The notes: generated by a model from the sequence alone, not told the origin. 64,000 nucleotides of DNA from Spirometra erinaceieuropaei (GCA_902702965.1 CACRXP010000681.1:76529-140528), one strand, 5' to 3'; counted from the stretch's first letter, positions 1 to 11,541 are shown. Translations and numbers: made by a program.

Positions 1-45
1 TTGGAGTTGAGGTGAATGTAGGTCGGCCTGCCTGTCAGGTCGGGG
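1..45 (+). repeat. Small dispersed repeat, copy 1
   Basis: This short GC-richer stretch resembles the reverse complement of 63128-63172; both share a core like TGTAGGTYGGCCTGYCTGT. A weaker relative is seen near 20365-20400. It is probably the edge of a dispersed element cut by the window boundary. The family is not recognised. Confidence 0.35.
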
Positions 46-333
46 AAGAATTCTATGTTGCTGTTTTTAATTGGCGTAACACCTTGGCACGGATTCTTGC
101 CAATAAAGGAGAGAAAGAAAGTTTAAGTGGATGTGGACAGTGTTGTATACCGCATAAGGGGTATTTACAGATATAAGCATGCATTACAACTTGAATGGGC
201 ATCTAGGTATCTCAATTGCTCTTATAATTGCCAGCGTATTTAGGCCCAAAACTATCCTTTCCTTTACCCTTAAGTATTAAAAAGATCACAGAGGATGTTT
301 AGTGGATTTCAAATAAGGCTCTTTAACTCAATT

Positions 334-577
334 GTAAAAACTTTGATGCCTTGCTGAGATTCGAACCCACGACACCAAGAAGAGGTCTTAGTACAGGCAG
401 CGATTTAACTCTGTGAGCTACGAGGCCCCTGCCGACGACGGGGGTATAGTCACATGTGGGTCTATTTTACCCCCCAACCTAATGGAGCATCTGGAATCCA
501 CCAAATCAGATACGGTAAGCTAACTGCTCATACAGGATTTCCTAAGTAATGGGCCAGATGACTTTCAGGCTCACACA
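334..577 (-). mobile_element. tRNA-like SINE/MITE element, copy 1 (degenerate)
   Basis: Read on the minus strand, this segment runs colinear with the element at 4161-4465. It shares the sequences around GGTGGATTCCAGA, ATTACTTAGGAAATCC and GCAGTTA. It ends in a tRNA-like part with a GTAGCTCA A-box-like motif and a GGGTTCGAATCTC B-box-like motif. The terminal inverted repeat of the second copy is largely eroded here. The cloverleaf is imperfect, so this is a tRNA-derived repeat head and not a working tRNA gene. Confidence 0.6.
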
Positions 578-1469
578 ATGCAGAGGTGTTTTCGACGATT
601 TCGAATAATGCCCTATGACCCAACTGTATCAGAATTTGTGGAGTCCAGGCTTTGCGCTATTAACGATTTTTTTAATGAAAATCCATCGAAGATATTGGAC
701 TTTTGCAGCTATGTCTTCGGATTCACTGTAGTGAGGTTCAACACGCGGGTACAACATTATCATATAACCCGTTTGTTATTGATTGGGTGGTTAATGTTGA
801 TGCTCTGTAATACTAAATTGACAAAATTAAGGGTAACAACGGAATTTGTGTTTAGTCTGAATGGCGCGGTTAGAATCGAAATGCAAAGTCGGCAACGGTA
901 GATTAAAGGACGCCGCATATTTTGGGGCATCATGTGGACCGTTTTATACGAACATTTTGCTAAGTGGGGTTACACGGGCAGGGGAAAACTCAGGACTTAG
1001 AGCAGGCAGAATCCAGAAAGGCAATGACCATGGTTTTTTGTCCAAAGTCCTATGTAAGGCAGCTACCTGGGAAGTAAATTGATCCAGATGACGAAACTAT
1101 ATGGACAAAATGGTAATTACTATCAAAATAAATGTGAATTGTCTGCCGCCGGTAAGTTTGAATTCAATCCGGAAATAAAGAAATGGTAACGGGAGGGTTT
1201 GCAATTCCATGTAGCTGTCGCATACAAAAGGGTTTATATGTTATCACAAGAAAGTGAGGTCCCAACCCTTCATCGCTAATGCAAAATTGAGGCATACTTT
1301 CGTGTATCTCACCGAAGCGTTTGATGTTTTGGGTAAGGCACGAAATTCCAATAAACAGTCAATTCGGGGACGATAACCTACTGCAGTATATCTACGAATT
1401 GACCATTTCCCAAACAAGTAATACTGCGATTAGTACATAATCGATGCGAGACAACTTTTAGTATCATAC
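578..1469. other. No identifiable feature
   Basis: The short open frames here have no coding character, splice context or recognisable motif. I see nothing to annotate. Confidence 0.5.
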
Positions 1470-1700
1470 TAGAAATGTCAATGAACATTTGTGTCGGTGA
1501 CAATCAACTCTTGTGGAATAAACATGTAATGCTCATTCTGCAATCAAATAATACTACGAGTGGTATTAAATCCATATTGCATAAGCATTACACCATAATC
1601 CCGACGAAGGTAAATGCTCAAAGCCCAGACACACGTTTTGCCGATATTCCACCGCTGCGTGCCACAGCTGCTAGCGGCGCGGCTGCTCATTGTGTTCCCA
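1470..1700 (-). repeat. PLE LTR-like repeat, inverted copy
   Basis: The reverse complement of this stretch matches 2150-2395, including the words TTTTGCCGATATTCC and GGTGTAATGC. It therefore forms an inverted arm opposite the direct repeats that flank the PLE tail at 2397-3079. Mixed direct and inverted terminal repeats are typical of Penelope-like elements. Confidence 0.6.
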
Positions 1701-1754
1701 GGAGTTAACTGTGTGGTTTCTCGTATATGAACTCCGGAAAATAAGCATAAGAAC

Positions 1755-1900
1755 GATTTGCAAAATGTCGGGATTATGGTACAATGCCCTTATATTATGG
1801 ATTTCAAACTACCCGTCTTACAACTTGTTTGCGGAATGGGCATTACGTGGTTAGTCGATTGTAAATGATTGTCGTAGAATCGAATGTGCATTGATATTTC
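1755..1900 (+). repeat. PLE LTR-like repeat, diverged direct copy
   Basis: The order of words (CGGGATTATGGTACAATGC, then TATGGATTTCA, GGGCATTACG, TCGAATGTGCATT) follows 2262-2385 and 3284-3406 with substitutions. It is an older copy of the same PLE repeat. Confidence 0.5.
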
Positions 1901-2149
1901 GTATCGAATTCTTAAACGCCATCGCTCTGATACGTAAATGCGTGCAGCGCATTCGATAGTTTGTGAAATTATTCGCTTGATTATTTTCTGGAGTTCATAT
2001 CCCAGATACCGCATAGTGGACGCCAGTCGGCTTGTGGGTAATGCAGATGACAAGCTGTTTAATTGTCTGGCAATCACTTCCGAAATGCCTTGCATTTAGG
2101 GCAAGGAATAATATTGCATGTGTGCCAGTTCTGCACTAGACCTCCCATC

Positions 2150-2395
2150 TTGTGGTTGCACCGGACTCACTGAGGAGCCGCACCCATAGCGGCTGTGTCA
2201 CGAAGTGGCGGAATATCGGCAAAACACGTATATGTGCACTGATTTAGTATTTTTGTCGGCATTGTGGTGTAATGCATCTACTATATGGATTTCACACCAC
2301 TCGAAGTTCTATTTAATTGTAGAATGGCATTACATTGAAATGCCCCGGTAGTTGATTGTCTTCGACTCGAATGTTCAATAAGAGGCCGATAATGG
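2150..2395 (+). repeat. PLE LTR-like repeat immediately upstream of the PLE tail
   Basis: From 2241 (GATTTAGTATTTTTGTCGGC) to about 2385 the sequence is repeated nearly unchanged at 3264-3406. The two copies bracket the GIY-YIG-encoding segment. The 5' portion, 2150-2225, is inverted relative to 1622-1700. Confidence 0.7.
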
Positions 2396-2396
2396 C

Positions 2397-3079
2397 ACAA
2401 GATCCTGTCCTGTCGAACACATTTTTCTTCGACAGATAGTATCGAGGAGGAACTTAGAAAAATCCAGGACTTGCTTCGCGAAAATGGGTACCCTGACAGG
2501 ATCATTGCAAAGAACTTTGCCGAACGACCTGCAAAACCCACCAAACTAACCGCCGAAAAGAAAACGTTGTTCCTCAAAGTCCCCTTTCCAGGAGACGCTG
2601 CAGGTGAACTCATAAGAAGACGCCTTGACCAAGCTGTCTCGGGAACCTTCCCAGCAGCAAGGGTTCGCATATCATTATCCACTAACCCTATTCTACGCGG
2701 AGAAGGCAAGGATAGGCTGTCACCCCACACCGCCTCAATGTGCATCCACTCATTCACTTGTGGAGCGGGTTATTTTGGTCGTACGATTCGGCGCCTTTCC
2801 AAAAGAATACGAGAGCACCTTCCCGCATGGCTGGCAAAGGGTGAAACTAGGAGAATAGACAGCGCCATCCTTGCGCATGCAGTGGACTCAGGGCATCGTG
2901 TGGACGCCACCGAAGCATTTCGTGTGATTTACGAGGTCCCCTCGAGCTACCCTAAGCTACTGGGCCAGCGCCTGTTAGCAACAGCAGAAGCGGCCGCCAT
3001 AAGGTTACGAAAACCGACCCTATGCGCCCAAAAGAACCTTGTTCAGGCTCCGCGCTTACCGTGGTCAAAGGCTGACTAA
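2397..3079 (+). pseudogene. Penelope-like element polyprotein, C-terminal GIY-YIG endonuclease fragment
   Basis: An uninterrupted frame runs from about 2397 to the stop at 3077-3079, although the element is 5' truncated. It begins in the linker after the reverse transcriptase (IEEELRKIQDLLRENGYPD). It then carries the PLE-type GIY-YIG endonuclease core: CIHSFTCGAGYFGRTIRRLS, followed by RIREHLPAWL. The C-terminal tail includes AFRVIYEVP and ends LVQAPRLPWSKAD. PLE Pol normally has an RT domain of several hundred residues upstream; that is absent, so this copy cannot move by itself. The LTR-like repeats at 2241 and 3264 bracket it. The same tail, degraded, recurs at 39180-39494 (plus) and 23345-23841 (minus). 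The GIY-YIG assignment is from motif recognition; the family call is firm. Confidence 0.88.
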
Positions 3080-3263
3080 TCACATACAACTTTCGGCACC
3101 CTTCCGCTCTTGCCGAGCCTGTAATTTAAAACCTAACTTTTATCGATTTTTGTTTCACTCACTGTACCCCGCCCTATGTAACTGTATTGGCCTGATGAGA
3201 ATTTACCGAAAGGAACGTTCACTCGCCACTCTCTCTTCTGGAAATAGTGATGGGGATTTTCAC

Positions 3264-3406
3264 AGATTTAGTATTTTTGTCGGCATTATGGTGTAATGCA
3301 TCTACAATATGGATTTCACATCACTCGAAGTTCAATTTAATTGTAGAATGGCATTACATGGTAACTCCTCCGTAGTTGATTGTATTTGACTCGAATGTTC
3401 ATTAAG
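3264..3406 (+). repeat. PLE LTR-like repeat downstream of the PLE tail
   Basis: It is a near-identical direct repeat of 2241-2385, starting with GATTTAGTATTTTTGTCGGC, and lies about 185 bases after the PLE stop codon. The pair fits the pseudo-LTR arrangement known for PLEs. Confidence 0.75.
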
Positions 3407-4160
3407 ATGGCATGAATCACCCAAAATCATGTCCTGTAGACTTAATGCCATGTTTCGCATTGAAAATATCATGCGTAATCACTCCAATTAATTGTCCAGT
3501 TTTTGATTCAGTTCCATTCATGCAACATTAGATCGTCAAAGCAATTTAAGTCGTCATTAGAGTTGACAGTATTTGTGCCTGTCGACCTTCACTTTCCGAC
3601 TGGCATGCAAAGCAGCGCACTCATACTTGCTGTTTGTTGTCCGGCTGGTGTACGCATTACTCAGCAACAAATCTTCGTCCATTAATCCGTATATTGGACT
3701 CACTCGTGGTTTATATGACAGTATACATCCTTTGACGAGTAATACCGCCAACCGATTGCCCTCTGTAAAGTCGGATGTAAGCAAGATTCCGTTGAATATC
3801 TCCTTCACTTTAAGAGGTGAAAATTGACGCATAAAATGAGCAATCGAAATCACCTTTTGTATACCCCATATCAATGTTTTATTCTTCGCCTAATTGCATA
3901 CTCAACGAGGAGGTATACTTTGATTCTCACAACGTTTAACTTTCCAAACACTTCTATGTCCGCCCTGTATACGTTCCTTGTTAAGATAATCACGTATTTC
4001 TATGTGACGTTAAGATGATATCATATATGCCTCCCAAATTTTTTAGTAAATTAGGACAGTGTTTTCTACTTCATTAGGAATCTTCACAAACCCATTAGTA
4101 CGATGATATTTAGATGAACATTTGGTGACTTTGAAAGTCCTCATAATTACAAATGCTTTT
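3407..4160. other. No identifiable gene
   Basis: AT-rich sequence with overlapping short frames on both strands (for example 3557-3874 minus). There are no motifs or splice context. It may include further PLE flank, since the CATGTCCTGTAGA word near 3430 resembles 2402-2412. Confidence 0.4.
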
Positions 4161-4465
4161 TTCATATTGACCCAACTGTGAAAAACGTGAATTACGTGAG
4201 CCTAGTAGTCATCTGGTGGATTCTAGGTGAATTACTTAGGAAATCCCGCCTGGGCAGTTAACTTACTGCATCATATTTGGTGGATTCCAGACGTTGCAGT
4301 AGGTTGGGCGGGTAACTTGACCCAAGCGTGATAAAACTCGCGTCGTCCGGCGGGGGCTCGTCGCTCAGGTGGTTAGAGCGTTGGCTGTAATGAAGCCTCC
4401 CCTCTTACTGCGTAGGTTCGAATCCCACCGAGGCGCCGAGTTTTTCACAGTTGGGTCAATATGAA
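4161..4465 (+). mobile_element. 305-bp element with perfect 26-bp terminal inverted repeats and a tRNA-like 3' part
   Basis: Positions 4161-4186 (TTCATATTGACCCAACTGTG...) are exactly the reverse complement of 4440-4465. Inside, about 4352-4437 looks like a tRNA. It has an A-box-like CGCTCAGGTGGTTAGAGCG, a 4-bp anticodon-like stem GGCT/AGCC with a 7-nt loop whose middle is AAT, a long variable region, and a B-box GGTTCGAATCC. The acceptor stem pairs poorly, so it is not a functional tRNA. No clear target-site duplication is visible. A degraded second copy is at 334-577. Confidence 0.75.
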
Positions 4466-5949
4466 TTATTCAAAATCTGCCAAAATATCAATGAAATCCT
4501 TTTTTGACTAACAGATACATTTCATCGAGCAGAATATTTAAAGACGTGGTTTGGCACCGGATGGTTATTGAAAAAAATATATTTTCCGTGCATGTGAACG
4601 CCCATAGAAATTATACTCACTTAAATTAATTGACTTGTAAGAACGCATTTTCCCGATTGAGTTATGGTACTATTGTGAATCCAAATGTAACTTAAAGAAT
4701 GCTTTTTTCTAAAATCTTTTTTGTTTTTAATTTATTGCAAACTCGCATATTTTCGAAATTAACATAGTATGGGTTTCTGAAACGATTTCTTGTTTTGTTG
4801 ATATGCCATTGTTCGTACTTTAGGTATTTCAATGTACAAAGCGAAGGATGTTTCACCCGTTTATTGCTCATGACTGGTTTCTGACTTTGCATATAATAAG
4901 ATAAAACGGAGGAGTACGATTGTCTTTCGCATATGTGTTTGAATTAAGCTTTTAACTGTCAAACCGCAGAACGATTATTAGAGAAGTTAAAGCTTCTATA
5001 TCAGACTGCATGCCAAACATTAAAGGTACATTTACTCTGCTAATATTGGTTTCGATAAATTCATTAAGTGTCCTAGATAACACTCCATATCGAACTAACT
5101 TGCAGTTTGCTCTTGCACGTAGATGCGAAGACATCCGTTTAAGTCACAGAGTTGAGCATTTAATATATGGCTTACTAACATGCACCATACTAAGCGCAGA
5201 ACATGAACATATGTTGGAATCCAGCAAGCAGTCGGTCATATTGTTCACGTGAACATTTTATTTGCCGCAGCTTGGGTTGTCGTTGCCGACGAAATTAAGT
5301 GTTTGTTGCACAGCAAAGTGAAGCAGGCACAATGACCTGAGCTTAAATTAGTTAACAGTTAAATTCGATTCACGCATTATCGGCCGTACTCCCTCCTCCT
5401 CCTCCTCCCCAACTCAGCCCAATGTCAAGACAAGGTCATGCGGATAAGAGGTTGGAGTGGAGGCAGGTGGCTGGCGTAGACGGACACGTACCTCGAAATA
5501 CCACAACATCACTTGGTCCACAACAAATCGTCTGCCTGGATGCTAACCAGTCAACAAACTAAACCGGTCAGACGCAAAGAAGACTCAAGGCCCAAATGGA
5601 TGAGAAGCAGCCATGTATTAGCCTGGACCATCACTCTCTTAAGGTCAAGTAACCGGTCAGTCATCGAACGGGAAGCACTGCCCATATGCGTCCGCATTCT
5701 TTACAGGCCTGTGGATGTCCACCGTCGACAGTAATAGACAGCATAAAACCACCCGGAAACGATGTTCCTAGGCGGATGGTGAATGCCAGAATTTTCAACG
5801 GGGATTCAGTACACAATTTTGAGAAGACGTAATTGTTTATCAAATGGGTAACGTCATGGATATTGTTTGCCAGTTTTCCAGGCGATAAATTTGGACTTAT
5901 GTAACATCGAAAATTTATAAGAAAGAATATTACAATTTAAGTAGTCTTT
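4466..5949. other. No identifiable gene; small CTC microsatellite
   Basis: Nothing coding is recognisable. A short (CTC)n tract lies at about 5391-5406 in a locally GC-richer patch (5380-5720). The short frames there show no family resemblance. Confidence 0.4.
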
Positions 5950-6150
5950 TTTTACTAAATGCGGTTTGTACAGGCGGCTGAAGAAAGATCGTTTAAAAGC
6001 CAACATCCTGAAGTATGTAACTGAAATATCTCAGGATTATGGTGCAATTTGATTAATATTACACCCCTGCTTAAGAAGTCTTTGGAGTCAAATACTCATC
6101 TGTGAATTTTGACTAACAGTTCATGAGTTAACACACCCATTGCAATATCT
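5950..6150 (+). repeat. Relic of a foldback (FB-B) right arm
   Basis: The stretch around TTTAAAAGCCAACATCCTG and the later AGTTCATGAGTTAAC follow the order of the right arm of the foldback at 27941-28940 (TTTAAAAGCCGACATCCTG, TTTCATGAGATCGG). It is an eroded half element with no matching left arm. Confidence 0.4.
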
Positions 6151-9059
6151 GACATTCCTGACATTGCCTTTTAGTCAACATTAAGTTAAACCCTTCCAGC
6201 CTGACTGCCGGCACACTATGCTGTCACTCAACGCTTCCAAAATACCTAAAACAAGGGCAGAAGAGCATTTAAAGTAGAAAACTATAGGCACCATTGACTG
6301 TCATTAGATACGCTGTGGTGAAATGCAGTGAGCCATCGCTAAGCATTTCGATTTTCGGGTTATATAACGGTAGATTCGTCTCAATCGTCGTCAAATTCAA
6401 AATATATCCTTGTAGGTAATTTATTATACGAAAGCCAAAAATGTATGGATTAACACATCTTCTTGCGCACTGTATAAGTGAGCATAAAATATATGTACGA
6501 GGATGACATGCATGTGCCATGGCATGAGAGCGCAAAAATTCCCACCGCTGTCATGCAGTCAGAACGCGTTGATGACACAGGGCATACGCGCGTGGCCTCC
6601 CCAACATAAGTAGATGATGTTTTGTTGAAACACATATAGCACCTACTGTTCTAATTCTTATAAAGTGCGAAATAAATCCCTTGCTTAATACCCGCTACCA
6701 GAACATAAATGAAAGTTTCGTTTGGCTGCTCACTTAACCTTGTAACGACAATGCGCCCAACTGTTTGTTTCTGATATCAAATAATGGACGTACGATCAGT
6801 GATTTATCATTATGGAACATAGCATGTGCGGCTTATGGTTGGTTTGTGGTTTACAAGGGTGATTGATATTGATGTAAAATACAGATATTCATTCAAAAGT
6901 GTCCTGAAAGCGAATCTTAGACGGCATGATTCACAACTCATAGAAGGAACACTGCCACAATGATCACCGCTGTTTTTTTTTTCTTTAAGACAGATGCTTA
7001 TCCGTTTTGTTCATTGCTGGAGTATGACGAACTTTCGTTCAATATGAATCTGACTATGCAGCACATGAATGCAAATTTATTTGATTTCCGACAACACTGT
7101 ACAAGCAGGCCGTCAAATTGGCATAATTAATTTTACTAATTAGATGAACTCCAATCATTGTTGAAAGTTTTCTGTGCAAGCGCTTCTGTTAACCGAACGT
7201 TCCGCCCTTTTGACACCATATGTTTGTCTGCTTTATGAGGTTCACATACCGAAATCCGCCTTGCATAATATTTGCGATTATATTAATTGTCCTGCATACA
7301 TAAACCTAACCAATAGGGTTTACATGAGATCCCGTCATTTGTTACAAAAACACTGAATGATTGATCGACAAATTGTGCTGCATAATCTCAGATATTTCAG
7401 TCGCGCCAGAGTGCCAACTTTTGAACGAGTGTCTTCCCGGCCGTCAACATTATCGGTAGTCGTCTGAAAAGACTACTAAATGAATATGCTATTTAACGTT
7501 TACTCGTTTAAATATAAGTGTACCCGCTAATGCATGAAAATGCACTGTTTCACGCATGGCTCTGTTTTAAATTGCAATGGGGTTTATATTTGACGTTGGG
7601 GTATGTATTAGGTTTGCAGTTAGAACACGGCCATATGTGCCACTGTCAACATGTGTTCACGTACACTTATCTTTTAGTTTTATTAGTTTCTGGGTTCTAA
7701 GATTTCTAGGGTCGTGAAACGTGCATTTCTTTCGCATCGCAGAACTGCATTTGTTGATTCTTTTTATGATGTTTGCAACATAATTCATATTCATAGCAAT
7801 CTTTCTTAACCCTTATATGGCGCCCTGGTCAGGCTTAGAGAAACGTGCAAGCATTAGTTAAAACTACATTTCTGGTCAGCTTTAAAATCATTAGACGCTT
7901 CTGTACACACTCTAGTACACTGTAGGGGACTGACGGCGTAGGTGACCGACTCGGCTGAACCCGCATCTCGACGTACCACTAACCCTCTGATCTAAAAACC
8001 GGACCAAGCCTTAAGCCGAAAAAACACCCCAATGTGCCGACAAGGCGACGATGATGACTCGGCAGCTATACTAGCAACCAGGATATCAGGCGGAGGCGTA
8101 AGCGCATTTACAGTCAGGAAACTGGGTGTCAGAGAACAGCCAGCGCACACTATACTGCGACGTCCATGGTTTTCTTACCAGGTTAGTGCAGATGCTTGCC
8201 TATGTTGTCTTTAAAGCATATTGATATATGCAAGAGCATCGTAAATTTACGGATCTTATCACATCCGAACTGCATTTTGCGGCAACCTCATCGTATAAGT
8301 TTCTGATTCCCTGCCCTATACAGATTACTTTGGGTAATAAGCCAGGTCGCAAGACCATACAAATAGGCATCTCGCTTTTATGAAAAAGTGCATGTTACAC
8401 GTAAAGTTTAAAAGAGGCGACTCAGAGCCACCATTCAAAAATCTTTTATTCTATGTAATTGCATCTCGCTGTAGAAGAAACCTTCAGTTATATGGAATAT
8501 AATGTGTGCGGTTGGAAAGGGATTTCACATTTGGTTTAGAATCTTTGCGCTTCCTGCACGACATTGTCCTCAATAAGTGCCACACCCTCGAAATATTTGT
8601 CCCGCGTGTTTATAACAAAACCAGTCACTGTATTTGACATTCTTTTTAAAGCCGTGTGTAAATGCAAAGAGGCTGAAAACTGTGCAATTGGGGGGGGCAC
8701 CTTTCATTTAAATTGGATTTCCGGGCGTTAGGCAACGATCATTGCTTTAAGCTACGTTTACAACATGCTTATTAAATACAGCAATATACGACATCAGGAT
8801 GTATGTCGTCCAATCAAGCTACAATTATTTACCCAAACCATGTTTTCCTTTTCACTTGAACGAACAAAAACAGAGTGGCGGACATGTTATTAACTGGATA
8901 AAGGGGTACTGTTACCCGCAAAAAAGCCAAAAAACAGTTTTTAGATGCAAGGAAACCTGCGATATATAGAAGTTAAATATTCGCATGTAAAACACGTTTG
9001 TTCATTTCCATTGCATAATTTTCAGTTTTGTAGACTGCGCAGTTTTTTTCTGCCAATAG
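6151..9059. other. No identifiable feature
   Basis: Low-complexity AT-rich sequence. Open frames are short and overlap on both strands. The only base-composition oddity is a run of eight G at about 8691. Confidence 0.4.
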
Positions 9060-9362
9060 TTACTGCTGGCACACTATGTACTGGTTACTCAGCATTTCTT
9101 GATGTAGATGGACGCTGAAGTCGTTTGCACGCATATTTAGCATCCTTAATAAATTTGGGTTGAGGAATTCATAGGTACTGCTGGAAGCATTTGCATATGC
9201 ATTGGAGAGCTTCAGCGAGGACAATTGAATCATATTAGGCAGGTTGTTCTCCACTTTCCAGTAAGTAACATTGACAGTTGCTTTCAGTGCTAAGCTGCGT
9301 AATTTGAACTGGAGATATCTTGCGTTATTTGCCTGATCTTCCAGTTTATTCCGTTTTAGGCT
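9060..9362 (-). CDS. Family locus L1, terminal exon (exon B)
   Basis: Function is unknown. The exon starts after a good acceptor (TTTTCAAACCAACAG, AG at 9364-9363) in phase 0 and runs 100 codons to a stop. It aligns residue for residue with exon B of L4 and L6. Each has 16 variable residues ending in Y or GY, then the L(S/A)LKAT core followed by (V/I)(D/N)(F/V)TYW, then NMIxLSSLxL, and a cysteine two residues before the stop (VCQQ here, DCHQ in L6). The cysteine that follows the LSSL motif in L4 and L6 is serine here. A 96-nt intron separates it from exon A upstream. The sequence is compatible with a secreted beta-rich protein, but no known domain was recognised. The repeated boundaries make it a real exon; whether it is expressed is open. 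Confidence 0.62.
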   Translation of the reverse strand, partial: SLKRNKLEDQANNARYLQFKLRSLALKATVNVTYWKVENNLPNMIQLSSLKLSNAYANASSSTYEFLNPNLLRMLNMRANDFSVHLHQEMLSNQYIVCQQ

Positions 9363-9458
9363 CTGTTGGTTTGAAAATGTGCATGTAATAACAACACAGG
9401 TGGGAGACATGGCGAAGATAGCATTTTGCTCACAATTATACTTCAATCCATGTCTTAC

Positions 9459-9714
9459 CTCTTTTAGTATATGAACCTCAACGTAAGAGATTGAAGATAA
9501 ACATGCGTATTGCCTGTAAATTTCTGTCTGTTCGGCCCATAGGAATTTGCCATCAAAAATAAGGGCTCCGCGTGGATTTTAATAATGACGTAGAAACGCC
9601 ATTTTTTACTCAACAGTATTTTCTCGAAGCCGTGGTAGTCAACATGCCGAGTCAAGTACTCCACAACAACGTTGAGAGTAGAGCTGTAACTAGAACGAGG
9701 GCAATTTGGTACAC
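9459..9714 (-). pseudogene. Family locus L1, exon A with a 1-nt deletion
   Basis: The exon begins after TTTACAG (phase 1) with residues around NCPRSS, then VVVEYL and FEKILL. It ends at the donor AAAGAG/GTAAGA. Homologous exons in L4 and L6 are 257 nt; this one is 256. Compared with L4, one base is missing next to the T run at about 9552-9556. The frame therefore shifts after HAEPLF and then stops before the donor. Restoring the homologous alignment only requires reading the next frame, which shows the same YxC and EVHI positions as the paralogues. The lesion may be a true pseudogene mutation or a homopolymer error in the assembly. Confidence 0.6.
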
Positions 9715-10187
9715 CTGTAAACAAGCAAATAACGTTATTTTTGTAAATTCAATAAACTTTCAATAAGATTTTCTGACGACATACTTAGTAAACCTTAACT
9801 GTCAAATCTTTTCAGTACGCCAAGCGTTGTTTGGTTGTAGGTGGTTGGCTGTTTGAGTGGGTTTCCAATATAAATGCTTTTGAATTCGGTTTGAATTTTT
9901 CGATCTCCGAGGCATTTAACTTTTCCGAGTCTCTTGAGTCCTGGACACCCTGACGGCCTCTCGGAATTAACAAGTCGATTCTTCACAGCAATATCTGGAT
10001 CCACACCGAATTTCAACGGGAGTTTCGTCCGGAAAACCTGTCACCTTCCGACCACATCTGACAGTCGCACCGCCATATTCTCGAAATACAATAACGGCTG
10101 AGTCGTTTTCTACTTACTTCATACCGTTGATCTCGCTTTTAATCGTTTCCATACCGTTAAAAACGTTTTAAGTTTTTTGGCTTAATA

Positions 10188-11541
10188 ATGGCAGTCGATT
10201 CAGGGTCCTCCAGATATTGGGCAAAAAAACCGCTTCGGGACGGATTCGAACCCGGGCACAGTAGTGATGCTGACATTGTCGCTACCACTACGCCACTGAC
10301 GCGCGGCAGACGGCTTGACAAAAATAATGAAATAACAGAAAAACGCTGTGCAAATGACTATTGCGATAAGTCTTCGGCTGTGAAATCACCTCCCGCCAAA
10401 CGCGCAAGTAGTCTAATAACTTTAGTGGATGTTAAATGCGAGGACGAAACCTGCACGCCATGTTTTAGACTCCTTCAGAAAATCTTGGAGATGGAGAAGG
10501 ATATAAGGAATTTAAGATTTGAGATGGAGAAGCTGATGAAACTGCCTCACTATTCACCCGAAAGGAGAAAGATGACGATGTGGGAAGTTCAGAAGATGAC
10601 CGAAAAAACGGCCAATACGACTTCAATAACTGTATTAGCCCCTGAAAAAAAAGACAGCCCGTCTACGGACCCCATTGCAACCGAGACCATATCTCATGTG
10701 CGAGCGCAAAATAACCGAAGGGCATCTCAAAAAAACTAGGAGACGTCTCAAAGCATCCCAAAAGGACCAAGTATGTCAGAGCGCCAGCAGGGGAGAGCAG
10801 AGTCCCCACAGAAGACAAGAAGATGCCTCACTGACGCAAGAGGTACCTCATGACCAGGAAGCCTCGATAAACGAGGAACCCTGCGGTAGCCATACCACGA
10901 CAACTGTCGCTGAAGGGGACATCGATGACAACAAAAGCTTTCGGGATGCCAACTGTGCGTATAAAAATAAACGCCAGCGCCCTATTGATCGCAATAAATG
11001 CATCATCGTAAAGGGTATGCCTGAGTCCTCTTCGGACATCCCAAAGAACAGAATAAGCCACGATATAGAATTATTCCAGCAATACCTCAAATCCCTATTA
11101 CAAGACAACGAGAACATCACCGTATTGAAAGCTTTCAGAATAGGACCCATTTAGGATTTGGAGGGCGAGTCGGGCCATCACAGACCATTAAAAATTATTC
11201 TCGAAAGTGAGGAACAAGCACTATTACTGTTGAATAGGAAACCAGCACTGCGAAATGCCCACCCAACAATTTTTTTTCAACGGGATTTCTCACCGGCCGA
11301 ACGGGAGAAATGGAGGGAACTCAAGGCCGAACTCCTCAGAAGATACAATGCCGGCGAGAAAAACCTAAGAATAATGAATGGCAAAATCGTAAATGTTCGG
11401 AGCTCATTCCTCTGGAAACAACCAATAACACTGAGCATAATGAACAACCAGATAATAAGGAAAGAACGCCCCTATCTGACAAACCGATCAGAGAAAACGA
11501 CGGACAACACACTAACATCCAGTCCAATCAAACAGCAGTAG
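10188..11541 (+). pseudogene. CR1-like ORF1 (nucleic-acid-binding chaperone-like protein), frameshifted
   Basis: ORF1 proteins of this LINE type bind element RNA. The N-terminal part, in the frame of 10188-10739, has CEDETCTPC followed by a predicted coiled coil (LLQKILEMEKDIRNLRFEME). The C-terminal part, in the frame of 10675-11541, has the conserved block RQRPIDRNKCIIVKGMPES and then RPLKIILES, ERE(K)W and GEKNL. This order is typical of the RRM-like and C-terminal regions of CR1/L1-type ORF1. A frameshift joins the two frames at about 10675-10739, and an in-frame TAG sits at 11152-11154. The first 30 or so codons overlap an antisense tRNA-like sequence (10228-10308), so the annotated ATG at 10188 may not be the ancestral start. 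Confidence 0.75.
10228..10308 (-). repeat. Antisense tRNA-like sequence inside the start of ORF1
   Basis: Read on the minus strand it has GGCGTAGTGGTAGCGAC (D-arm and A-box-like) and CCGGGTTCGAATCC (T-arm and B-box-like) at roughly tRNA spacing. The acceptor ends do not pair. It looks like a SINE head or tRNA relic and not a functional tRNA. Confidence 0.45.

Noticed and set aside
352..433. tRNA gene on the minus strand
   Set aside because: Degenerate anticodon region; it is the 3' part of the same repeat as 4161-4465.
4352..4437. Functional tRNA gene
   Set aside because: A and B boxes are good but the acceptor stem does not pair, the variable region is oddly long, and the segment is part of a repeat with inverted termini.
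5391..5406. Regulatory polypyrimidine element
   Set aside because: A simple (CTC)n microsatellite explains it.
9795..10016. Exon C of L1
   Set aside because: It shares only a GCP triplet with L6 exon C and lacks a phase-1 donor; more likely chance or the edge of the CR1 leader.
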